Shown here: one piece after another, positions 7,700 to 12,806 of the stretch
Numbering within the stretch: position 1 is the stretch's first letter
Layout: every line of letters starts with the position of its first letter
NCBI GenBank assembly: GCA_024692805.1
Contig: JAILMD010000037.1
Coordinates: 1-12,806 of the forward strand
Length of the DNA: 12,806 nt
Direction of reading: 5' to 3'
From: a bacterium
Lineage (GTDB): Bacteria; Bacillota; Clostridia; Christensenellales; UBA1242
Made by a program: the position numbers and the translations under genes
Notes under the pieces: model-generated
What the model saw: the letters and a program-made list of their open reading frames with translations, nothing else
Database searches by the model: none
Told to the model about the DNA's origin: nothing

Positions 7700-7728
7700 T
7701 TGCAACATTAGAAAAAATGGTATATAAT
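7700..7728 (+). promoter_or_regulatory. recA promoter
   Basis: TTGCAA (7700-7705) and TATAAT (7723-7728) are separated by the ideal 17 bp. The predicted start is about 7735, so the leader is short and carries AGAGGTG (7738-7744) just before the ATG at 7749. Confidence 0.85.
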
Positions 7729-7748
7729 GTTTTTGTTAGAGGTGAATT

Positions 7749-8774
7749 ATGAACGAAAAAGAAAAAGCTCTTGAGCAGGCTATCGCTCAAATAGAAAAAC
7801 AATTCGGTAAGGGAAGCATTATGAAATTAGGTGAGGTTAGTCATCAAGAAGTTGATGTTATTCCAACCGGATGCTTAACCCTTGACTTAGCGCTTGGAAT
7901 TGGAGGAATTCCAAGAGGAAGAATTATTGAAATTTATGGTCCAGAATCTTCTGGTAAAACAACTGTTTCGCTTCACATTATTGCAGAAGCGCAAAAAATG
8001 GGCGGAACAGCAGCATTTATTGATGCTGAACATGCTCTTGATCCCGTTTATGCTGCAAGATTAGGGGTTGACACAACGAATCTTTATGTTTCTCAACCTG
8101 ACACTGGTGAGCAAGGCCTTGAAATTTGTGAAAGCCTTGTTAGAAGTGGCTCAGTTGATATTGTTGTTATTGACTCAGTTGCAGCATTAACTCCTAAGGC
8201 TGAAATTGATGGCGAAATGGGAGATAGTCACGTTGGTTTGCAAGCAAGGCTTATGAGCCAGGCTTTAAGAAAATTAGCGGGAATAACTAATAAAACTAAC
8301 ACCTGCGTTATCTTCATTAACCAATTACGTGAAAAAGTTGGTGTTTTATTTGGTAACCCTGAAACAACTCCTGGCGGAAAGGCCCTTAAATTTTATTCAA
8401 GCATAAGGCTTGACGTAAGAAAAGGCGAACAAATTAAAGATGGAAGTGACGCCATTGGCTCAAGAACAAAAGTTAAAGTCGTTAAAAATAAATTAGCTCC
8501 TCCATTTAAAACTGCTGAATTTGATATCGTTTATGGTCTTGGAATTTCTAAAGAGGGCTGTATCTTAGATCTTGCTGTTGATAATGATATTATTATTAAG
8601 AGCGGAGCTTGGTTCTCTTATAAGGGCGAAAGAATTGCTCAAGGTAAAGAGAACACTAAGTTATTCTTAATGAATAACCCTGAAATTTGCGATGAAATTG
8701 AAAAGCAGATTAAAGAAAAGGTTAGCGAAGGTTCACTTAAAGAAACAATATCAAATGATGAAGTTATAGAATAA
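7749..8774 (+). CDS. recA: RecA recombinase
   Basis: This DNA-dependent ATPase of 341 residues forms filaments on single-stranded DNA, performs strand exchange and triggers LexA self-cleavage. Walker A is GPESSGKT at residues 64-71. The strongly conserved RecA blocks are all visible: AFIDAEHALDP, VIDSVAALTPKAEI, QALRKLAG, INQLREKVGV and ETTPGGKALKFY, with the L1 and L2 loop regions between them. The C-terminal tail is acidic and typical. The ATG has a Shine-Dalgarno sequence. It is transcribed alone, with a strong promoter and its own terminator, unlike the common pgsA-cinA-recA arrangement. Length and motifs look fully functional; no intein or truncation is seen. Confidence 0.98.
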   Translation: MNEKEKALEQAIAQIEKQFGKGSIMKLGEVSHQEVDVIPTGCLTLDLALGIGGIPRGRIIEIYGPESSGKTTVSLHIIAEAQKMGGTAAFIDAEHALDPVYAARLGVDTTNLYVSQPDTGEQGLEICESLVRSGSVDIVVIDSVAALTPKAEIDGEMGDSHVGLQARLMSQALRKLAGITNKTNTCVIFINQLREKVGVLFGNPETTPGGKALKFYSSIRLDVRKGEQIKDGSDAIGSRTKVKVVKNKLAPPFKTAEFDIVYGLGISKEGCILDLAVDNDIIIKSGAWFSYKGERIAQGKENTKLFLMNNPEICDEIEKQIKEKVSEGSLKETISNDEVIE

Positions 8775-8794
8775 GACAAATTTTTTAAAACAAG

Positions 8795-8826
8795 CGGATA
8801 ATTTTAGTTATCCGTTTTTTGTTTTT
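8795..8826 (+). terminator. recA terminator
   Basis: A 7-bp stem (CGGATAA at 8795-8801 with TTATCCG at 8808-8814) and a 6-nt loop are followed by TTTTTTGTTTTT. It starts 20 bases after the recA stop. Confidence 0.9.
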
Positions 8827-8838
8827 ATTATAGTTTTC

Positions 8839-8867
8839 TTGACTTGGCTATTAATTAGTGTTATATT
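8839..8867 (+). promoter_or_regulatory. rny promoter with extended -10
   Basis: TTGACT (8839-8844) and TATATT (8862-8867) are 17 bp apart, and a TG lies one base before the -10 (8859-8860), making it an extended -10. The predicted start is about 8874, giving an unusually long leader of about 100 nt before the ATG at 8976. Confidence 0.8.
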
Positions 8868-8880
8868 AATCTTGATGGTT

Positions 8881-8943
8881 GTGGCAAAGCCACTTTTAAC
8901 GAAAGTTAAGCGAATTTCGCTTGAAATAAATTTTTAATTTATT
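8881..8943 (+). promoter_or_regulatory. Hairpin-rich 5' leader of rny, candidate cis-regulatory RNA
   Basis: Four small inverted repeats lie nearly end to end between the predicted transcription start and the ribosome binding site. They are GTGGC-AAA-GCCAC (8881-8893), TTAAC-GAAA-GTTAA with a GNRA-type loop (8896-8909), AAGCGA-ATT-TCGCTT (8908-8922, sharing two bases with the previous one) and AATAAATT-TTT-AATTTATT (8925-8943). The last is followed by AATTTTT, weakly terminator-like. No open frame of note lies here and I recognise no known riboswitch. A role in controlling RNase Y synthesis, for example through cleavage by RNase Y itself, is inference. Confidence 0.5.
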
Positions 8944-8975
8944 AATTTTTGTATAACCATAATAGGAGGGGATTT

Positions 8976-10538
8976 ATGAGTTTAACTCTAGGAATCATCC
9001 TTCCCATTGTTACATTAGTTTTAGGGGGACTCGGCGGATTTTTTATCCACGTTGTTATCAGAAAAAACAAAATTGGGAAGGCTGAAAGTAAAGCTAAAAG
9101 TTTGCTTGAAGATGCCGAAAGTCAAGCAAAGAATTTAAAGAAAGAGGCAATGATTGAAGCTAAGGAAGAAGTTTTAAAACTTAAAACCGAGGCTGATAAT
9201 GAAATTAAGGAGCGCAGGGCTGAAGTTGCTAGAATGGAAAGCCGTGTTATCCAAAAAGAAGAAATGCTTGATAAGAAAGAGGAAATGCTTGATAAAAAGC
9301 AAAACTCTCTTGATGAAATTAAAGCAGAGCAAGAAAACAAATTAAAGAGCATTGAGGCTCAAGAAGAAAAAGTTAAAGAAAGACTTGATGATGTTGCTAA
9401 ACAACTTGAAAAAGTTAGTGGTTTAACGCGTGAGCAAGCTAAAGCCGAACTCGTTTCTAGCATTGAAGAAGATGCAAGAAAAGAAGCAGGCGTTATCGTT
9501 AGAGATATTGAAAACCAAGCAAGAGAAGAAGGCGAAAAGAAAGCAAGAAATATTATAACGCTAGCTATTCAAAAATGTGCAACTGATCAAACAAGTGAAG
9601 TAACAATTTCATCAGTTGCTCTTCCTAATGACGAAATGAAAGGAAGAATTATTGGGCGTGAAGGTCGTAACATTCGCGCTATTGAAGCGGCAACTGGTGT
9701 TGACTTAATTGTTGATGACACTCCTGAAGAAGTTATTCTTTCTTGCTTTGACCCAATTAGAAGGGAAGTTGCAAGGTTAACCCTTGAAAAACTTATAACT
9801 GACGGAAGAATTCATCCAGCAAGAATTGAAGATATTGTTGATAAAGTAAAGAAAGATATTGAAAAAACTATCAAAGATGCTGGTGAAAATGCAACTTATG
9901 AAGCAGGAATTTATAATCTTCACCCAGAGCTTATTAAGCTTCTAGGAAGATTAAAATATAGAACAAGTTATGGTCAAAATGTTTTAAAGCATTCGCTTGA
10001 AACAAGTTACCTTGCTGGGCTTTTAGCCGCTGAACTTGGCGCTGATGTTAATGTTGCTAAACGTGGCGGACTTCTTCACGATATTGGTAAGGCGCTTGAC
10101 TTTGAAATTGAAGGAACTCACGTTTCAATTGGTGTTGATGTTGCAAAAAAATATAAGGAAAGCCCTGAAGTTATTCATTGTATTGAAGCGCACCATGGAA
10201 ATGTTGAATATAAATCAATTGAGGCAATATTAGTTCAAGTTGCTGATGCTATTTCATCAAGTAGGCCAGGAGCAAGGCGTGAGTCACTTGAAACTTACGT
10301 TAAAAGACTTGAGAAACTTGAAGAAATTGCTAATAGTTTTAAAGGCGTTGCTTCAAGTTATGCTATTCAGGCGGGTCGTGAGATTAGAATTGCTGTTAAA
10401 CCAGAAGAAGTTAGTGACACAGGAATTGTTGTTTTAGCTAAAGATATTGCAAGAAAAATTGAAAGCGAACTTGAATATCCTGGTCAAATCAAAGTTAACA
10501 TTATTCGTGAAACAAGAGCAACTGACGTTGCATCATAA
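8976..10538 (+). CDS. rny: Ribonuclease Y
   Basis: This membrane-anchored endoribonuclease begins mRNA decay in many Gram-positive bacteria. The start is taken as ATG 8976 because AGGAGG (8964-8969) sits six bases before it; this gives 520 residues, the usual RNase Y length. Order of parts: N-terminal membrane helix (about 3-28), long charged coiled coil (about 30-190), KH domain with the RNA-binding loop GRIIGREGRNIR from residue 223, then the HD phosphohydrolase domain with the catalytic pair H368-D369 (LLHDIGKA) and a further His pair in EAHHGN. All key motifs look intact. In Bacillus rny also follows recA, but there ymdB comes next; here an M19 dipeptidase gene does. Expression is from its own promoter and a structured leader, with a terminator behind the gene. 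Confidence 0.97.
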   Translation: MSLTLGIILPIVTLVLGGLGGFFIHVVIRKNKIGKAESKAKSLLEDAESQAKNLKKEAMIEAKEEVLKLKTEADNEIKERRAEVARMESRVIQKEEMLDKKEEMLDKKQNSLDEIKAEQENKLKSIEAQEEKVKERLDDVAKQLEKVSGLTREQAKAELVSSIEEDARKEAGVIVRDIENQAREEGEKKARNIITLAIQKCATDQTSEVTISSVALPNDEMKGRIIGREGRNIRAIEAATGVDLIVDDTPEEVILSCFDPIRREVARLTLEKLITDGRIHPARIEDIVDKVKKDIEKTIKDAGENATYEAGIYNLHPELIKLLGRLKYRTSYGQNVLKHSLETSYLAGLLAAELGADVNVAKRGGLLHDIGKALDFEIEGTHVSIGVDVAKKYKESPEVIHCIEAHHGNVEYKSIEAILVQVADAISSSRPGARRESLETYVKRLEKLEEIANSFKGVASSYAIQAGREIRIAVKPEEVSDTGIVVLAKDIARKIESELEYPGQIKVNIIRETRATDVAS

Positions 10539-10547
10539 AAAATAAAG

Positions 10548-10571
10548 ATACTGCGTTAAGCAGTATTTTTT
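10548..10571 (+). terminator. rny terminator
   Basis: A 7-bp stem (ATACTGC at 10548-10554 with GCAGTAT at 10560-10566) and a 5-nt loop are followed by a T run to 10571. It starts 9 bases after the stop. Confidence 0.9.
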
Positions 10572-10616
10572 ATCTTATTTTGTTTTACTAAGGTGGTTGC
10601 TTTCATAAATTATAAT

Positions 10617-11426
10617 ATGAGAATAATTGATTGTCATAATGATTTTATAACTGAATTGAGTGCAAATAAATGTGAAAAGTACGTTTCAAAACTAAAAGAT
10701 GAAAGGGTTATTTCAGCAGTTTGGTCAAGCAAGTTAGATGAACTCCAAGTATTTAAGAAATTAGAATTAGGCAGCACCATTTCAAAATTAGGTAAAACGT
10801 GGCTCGCCGTTGAAGATTGCCATTTTATAACGCCTCAAAATTTAAGTAAGGTTTTAAGATTTAGCCCAATTTATTGTGGGCTAGTTTGGAATGATGATAA
10901 TATCTTTGGTGGTGGGGCTAACGGAATAAGTGGTTTAACTAAAAATGGTGAAATCTTATGCAAATTATTTGAAGAAAATAATGTTTTAATTGATTTAGCC
11001 CATTCTAACGAGAAAACTTTCTATGATATTGCACGCATATCAAATAAACCGCTATTCTGCTCTCACACCGCCTTTTACACCTTAAAAGAACATAATAGAA
11101 ACCTTAAAGATTATCAAATTAAAATGATAGCTGAAAGTAAGGGATTTATCGGCTTAACTTTTGTTTCGGAATTTTTAAGTGAAAGAAAAAAAGCAACAGT
11201 TAAAGAAATCTGTGAGCATATTTCTTACTTTGTTTCAAAGTTTGGAATAAACAACTTAGGCTTTGGAAGTGATTTTTACGGAACAAAAAATTTGCCTAGG
11301 GGAGTTAGCAATTATTCTGACTTTAAAAAAATAAGCGCTCAACTTTTAAAACTTGGGTTTACCCAAAATGAAATTGATTGCTTATTTTATAAAAATTTTA
11401 TTAAATTTATAGATAATCTAGTTTAA
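10617..11426 (+). CDS. Membrane dipeptidase (peptidase family M19)
   Basis: This zinc dipeptidase of the renal-dipeptidase family hydrolyses dipeptides, including some with D-residues. From the ATG at 10617 it has 269 residues, somewhat shorter than many M19 enzymes. All metal and substrate residues are visible: H7 and D9 (DCHND), bridging E66, H129 (DLAHS), H150 (CSHTA), R161 (HNRNL) and D219 (GSDF). The 21- and 11-residue spacings after H129 and H150 match the family. No signal peptide is seen, so it is probably cytoplasmic. The start is unsettled. An in-frame GTG at 10593 would add eight residues before the conserved start. AAGGTGG (10590-10596) looks like a Shine-Dalgarno but is too far from the ATG, and TATAAT abuts the ATG. 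TTTACT-17-TAAATT (10583-10611) could drive a near-leaderless message. The stop overlaps that of the convergent recombinase gene. Confidence 0.88.
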   Translation: MRIIDCHNDFITELSANKCEKYVSKLKDERVISAVWSSKLDELQVFKKLELGSTISKLGKTWLAVEDCHFITPQNLSKVLRFSPIYCGLVWNDDNIFGGGANGISGLTKNGEILCKLFEENNVLIDLAHSNEKTFYDIARISNKPLFCSHTAFYTLKEHNRNLKDYQIKMIAESKGFIGLTFVSEFLSERKKATVKEICEHISYFVSKFGINNLGFGSDFYGTKNLPRGVSNYSDFKKISAQLLKLGFTQNEIDCLFYKNFIKFIDNLV

Positions 11427-12469
11427 TCTTCTCTTAAATGAACTTTTTTAGCGGCGTTACGCCTAATTTCATCGCTCATTGCGGCGTAGTGCTTCTTAGT
11501 TGTGTTGATGTCTTTATGGCCTAGAACGTCAGCAACAATATAAATATCTTGCGTTTCTTGATAAAGCGCTGTGCCAAATGTTGATCTGAGTTTGTGAGGC
11601 GTTATATGTTTTAGCGGGGTTGTTATCTCGCTATATTTTTTTACTAATTTTTGAACGGCGCGCGTTGTTATTCTTTTATTTTGAAGAGAAGTAAATAGGG
11701 CGGGTTCATTAGCAAGCATAGGGTTTTTACTTCTTTCTCTTATCCAATCAACAAGTGCTTTTCTTATTTCATCACCAAAATATAAAACAACTTGGTTGCC
11801 ACCTTTTCGCGTTATTTTAAGGCCACCAACCTCGAAGTCAACGTCAGTTAAATCTAATCCAACACATTCGCTAACACGCATTCCCGTGCCAAGTAGTGTT
11901 GTTAAAAGGGCAGTATCACGAATGTAAGTATGTTTATGATATTCTTTAGCGTTTCCACTAAGGTTATCTCCATATTCCGCTTCATTTAAAAACTTAGCCA
12001 CTTCATCGGCTTCAAGCCTAATAATGCTTTTATCGTGAAGTTTAGGAATATCAACGTTTGAGGCAACGTTGCTAGCAATAATTCGCCTTTTAAAGAAATA
12101 TTTAAAGAAGGTTCTAAGGGCAGCAATCTTTCTTGCTTTGCCGTTTTCGCCATTTTTATAGATTTTGCCTTCAACCTCATAATTTCCAACGAAACTGATA
12201 TATTTTTCAATTGTTTCGGTTTTAATTCTATTTAAATCTCTTGCTTCAAGCGTTTTATATGACTTATCTTTAAAAATATCTGTTTCAGAAAAGAGATATT
12301 CAAAAAACATTCTTAATTCATAAGCATAGTTTAAACGGGTTAGAGCAGAAGTGTTATTTTCAATGCCGATAAAAAACTGTTCGCAAAATGAAGGAAGAGC
12401 TGATAAAATCTCTTTAATTTTTTTCTCGTTTTTATAATTTCGTTCTTTAAAATATGTTTGATTACCCAT
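11423..12469 (-). CDS. XerC/XerD-type tyrosine recombinase
   Basis: This site-specific recombinase has 348 residues from the preferred ATG at 12469. A SAM-like core-binding N-terminal domain (about 30-140) precedes the catalytic domain with the full active-site set: R198 (GTGMRVSE), K222 (RKGGN), H292 and R295 (TPHKLR), H318 (LGHKDINTT) and nucleophile Y328 (HY). It is longer than XerC/XerD (about 300), with an extra N-terminal extension. A TTG at 12505 would add 12 residues but lies exactly on the -35 box of a near-consensus promoter, so it is unlikely to be translated. Neither start has a Shine-Dalgarno. No phage or transposon genes, repeats or attachment sites flank it, so it is more likely a chromosomal Xer or lone integrase-like enzyme than part of an element. 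Whether it resolves chromosome dimers with FtsK is open. No terminator separates it from the convergent dipeptidase gene. Confidence 0.88.
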   Translation of the reverse strand: MGNQTYFKERNYKNEKKIKEILSALPSFCEQFFIGIENNTSALTRLNYAYELRMFFEYLFSETDIFKDKSYKTLEARDLNRIKTETIEKYISFVGNYEVEGKIYKNGENGKARKIAALRTFFKYFFKRRIIASNVASNVDIPKLHDKSIIRLEADEVAKFLNEAEYGDNLSGNAKEYHKHTYIRDTALLTTLLGTGMRVSECVGLDLTDVDFEVGGLKITRKGGNQVVLYFGDEIRKALVDWIRERSKNPMLANEPALFTSLQNKRITTRAVQKLVKKYSEITTPLKHITPHKLRSTFGTALYQETQDIYIVADVLGHKDINTTKKHYAAMSDEIRRNAAKKVHLRED

Positions 12470-12476
12470 CAACTTA

Positions 12477-12505
12477 ATTATATCTATTCGCAAAATATTT
12501 TGCAA
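12477..12505 (-). promoter_or_regulatory. Recombinase promoter, placed for a leaderless transcript
   Basis: Read on the minus strand, TTGCAA (12505-12500) and TATAAT (12482-12477) are 17 bp apart, the same boxes and spacing as the recA promoter. Only seven bases separate the -10 box from the ATG at 12469, so transcription should begin at or next to the A of the start codon. Confidence 0.7.
12490..12503. repeat. Perfect palindrome inside the recombinase promoter, possible operator
   Basis: GCAAAATATTTTGC is a perfect 14-bp palindrome that overlaps the -35 box and occupies the spacer of the recombinase promoter. Looser symmetry continues outside (TATTC on one side, AAACA on the other). This is a typical place for a dimeric repressor, possibly the recombinase itself, but chance is not excluded in AT-rich DNA. 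Confidence 0.45.
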
Positions 12506-12518
12506 ACAAAAATATGTA

Positions 12519-12544
12519 TAAAAAAATACGCCCGAAGGCGTATT
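12519..12544 (-). terminator. Terminator of the right-edge membrane protein gene
   Basis: On the minus strand AATACGCC (12544-12537) pairs with GGCGTATT (12532-12525) around a TTCG loop closed by C-G, an exceptionally stable tetraloop. It is followed by a T run to 12520. It lies just after the stop at 12548 and just before the recombinase promoter, separating the two minus-strand genes. Confidence 0.9.
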
Positions 12545-12547
12545 AAT

Positions 12548-12806
12548 TTAAACGTGGAAGTTATGTGAGCTGTAAAGGATTCTATAAACGATTGAACTAA
12601 TAATAGGGTAAAGAGAAACAACGCTAGGAACAATCCAATTAAGATGGTTATAATCAATTTGGTTGAATCCATCAAAACCAATAATTAAGTTAACGCAGTA
12701 AATAATAACTAAGAATTGAACGGTAAATAGTAGTGCAAATAGGTGGCTAATTCTTGGAGCATATTTAGCGGTAACTTTTTTATAAGGGTTAAACCAATAT
12801 CTAATT
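12548..12806 (-). CDS. C-terminal part of an unidentified membrane protein, 5' end outside window
   Basis: On the minus strand a frame is open from the window edge (first complete codon 12805-12803) to a TAA at 12550-12548, giving 85 residues. It begins IRYWFNPYKK and ends SSHNFHV. Two hydrophobic stretches (about visible residues 20-45 and 54-75) look like membrane helices, the first preceded by a basic region. The terminator directly behind supports this frame over the overlapping minus-strand frame at 12484-12681, which runs through the terminator and into the recombinase promoter. I do not recognise the family. Confidence 0.75.
   Translation of the reverse strand, partial: IRYWFNPYKKVTAKYAPRISHLFALLFTVQFLVIIYCVNLIIGFDGFNQIDYNHLNWIVPSVVSLYPIISSIVYRILYSSHNFHV

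Noticed and set aside
8949..8975. TTG start for rny at 8949, nine codons upstream of the ATG
   Set aside because: The Shine-Dalgarno AGGAGG lies inside this would-be coding part and points to ATG 8976, which also gives the usual 520-residue RNase Y.
9255..9296. 21-bp tandem duplication encoding KEEMLDK twice in RNase Y
   Set aside because: Heptad-like repeats of this kind are normal in the RNase Y coiled coil.
12470..12505. TTG start for the recombinase at 12505
   Set aside because: It coincides with the -35 box of a near-consensus promoter and has no Shine-Dalgarno; ATG 12469 is preferred.
12483..12510. Possible dif-like or attachment site next to the recombinase gene
   Set aside because: The symmetry fits 7-bp arms with no central spacer, or 11-bp arms around only 2 bp; Xer sites need 11-bp arms around about 6 bp, and the bases do not match known dif consensus. 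An operator fits better.
12484..12681. Small hydrophobic minus-strand frame of 65 residues
   Set aside because: It runs through a strong terminator and the recombinase promoter and overlaps a better-supported frame ending at 12548.
1..12806. CRISPR arrays, insertion sequences, tRNA or rRNA genes, toxin-antitoxin or phage modules
   Set aside because: No regularly spaced repeats, transposase frames, cloverleaf sequences or phage genes were seen; the lone recombinase has no element-like surroundings.

Overview
This is an AT-rich, gene-dense window from a low-GC Gram-positive-type bacterium (Firmicutes/Bacillota, Clostridia- or Bacilli-like, probably uncultured). It reads in the standard bacterial code, with TTG starts in use and no in-frame UGA in any gene called here. 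The gene order YlxY-like deacetylase, M16-like protein, ftsK/spoIIIE, rimO, pgsA, recA, rny follows a chromosomal neighbourhood well known from Bacillus and Clostridium. This is therefore core chromosome rather than an accessory island. I cannot name the genus.

Layout. Bases 1-810 hold the 3' part of an acidic protein of unknown function, closed by a hairpin terminator. Bases 881-1597 encode a secreted or membrane-anchored NodB-fold protein of the YlxY type, with its own promoter and terminator. An operon then starts at about 1669: M16-like protein, ftsK, rimO and pgsA, with junctions that overlap or are only 11 bp apart. recA (7749-8774) has its own strong promoter, a weak LexA-box-like palindrome and a terminator. 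rny (RNase Y, 8976-10538) has a separate strong promoter and a leader of about 100 nt holding four consecutive small hairpins. A renal-dipeptidase-family (M19) gene follows and meets, stop codon over stop codon, a minus-strand tyrosine recombinase gene (start best placed at 12469). At the right edge is the 3' end of a minus-strand membrane protein gene, closed by a C(UUCG)G-loop terminator.

Functionally the window combines chromosome segregation (FtsK motor), recombination and repair (RecA, tyrosine recombinase), phospholipid synthesis (PgsA), ribosomal protein S12 modification (RimO), mRNA decay (RNase Y) and envelope or peptide turnover (YlxY-like, M16-like, M19). Two points stand out in the proteins. 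The adjacent YlxY-like and M16-like proteins have both lost catalytic metal-site residues. FtsK carries a long acidic linker with a recurring A-x-x-[IV]-L-F motif. Two points stand out in the non-coding DNA: the hairpin-rich rny leader, and promoters set so close to the start codon (recombinase, YlxY-like gene, possibly the dipeptidase) that the transcripts would be leaderless or nearly so. I found no CRISPR array, insertion sequence, tRNA, rRNA or toxin-antitoxin module, and no convincing new multi-gene system. There is no gene-free stretch longer than about 300 bases.
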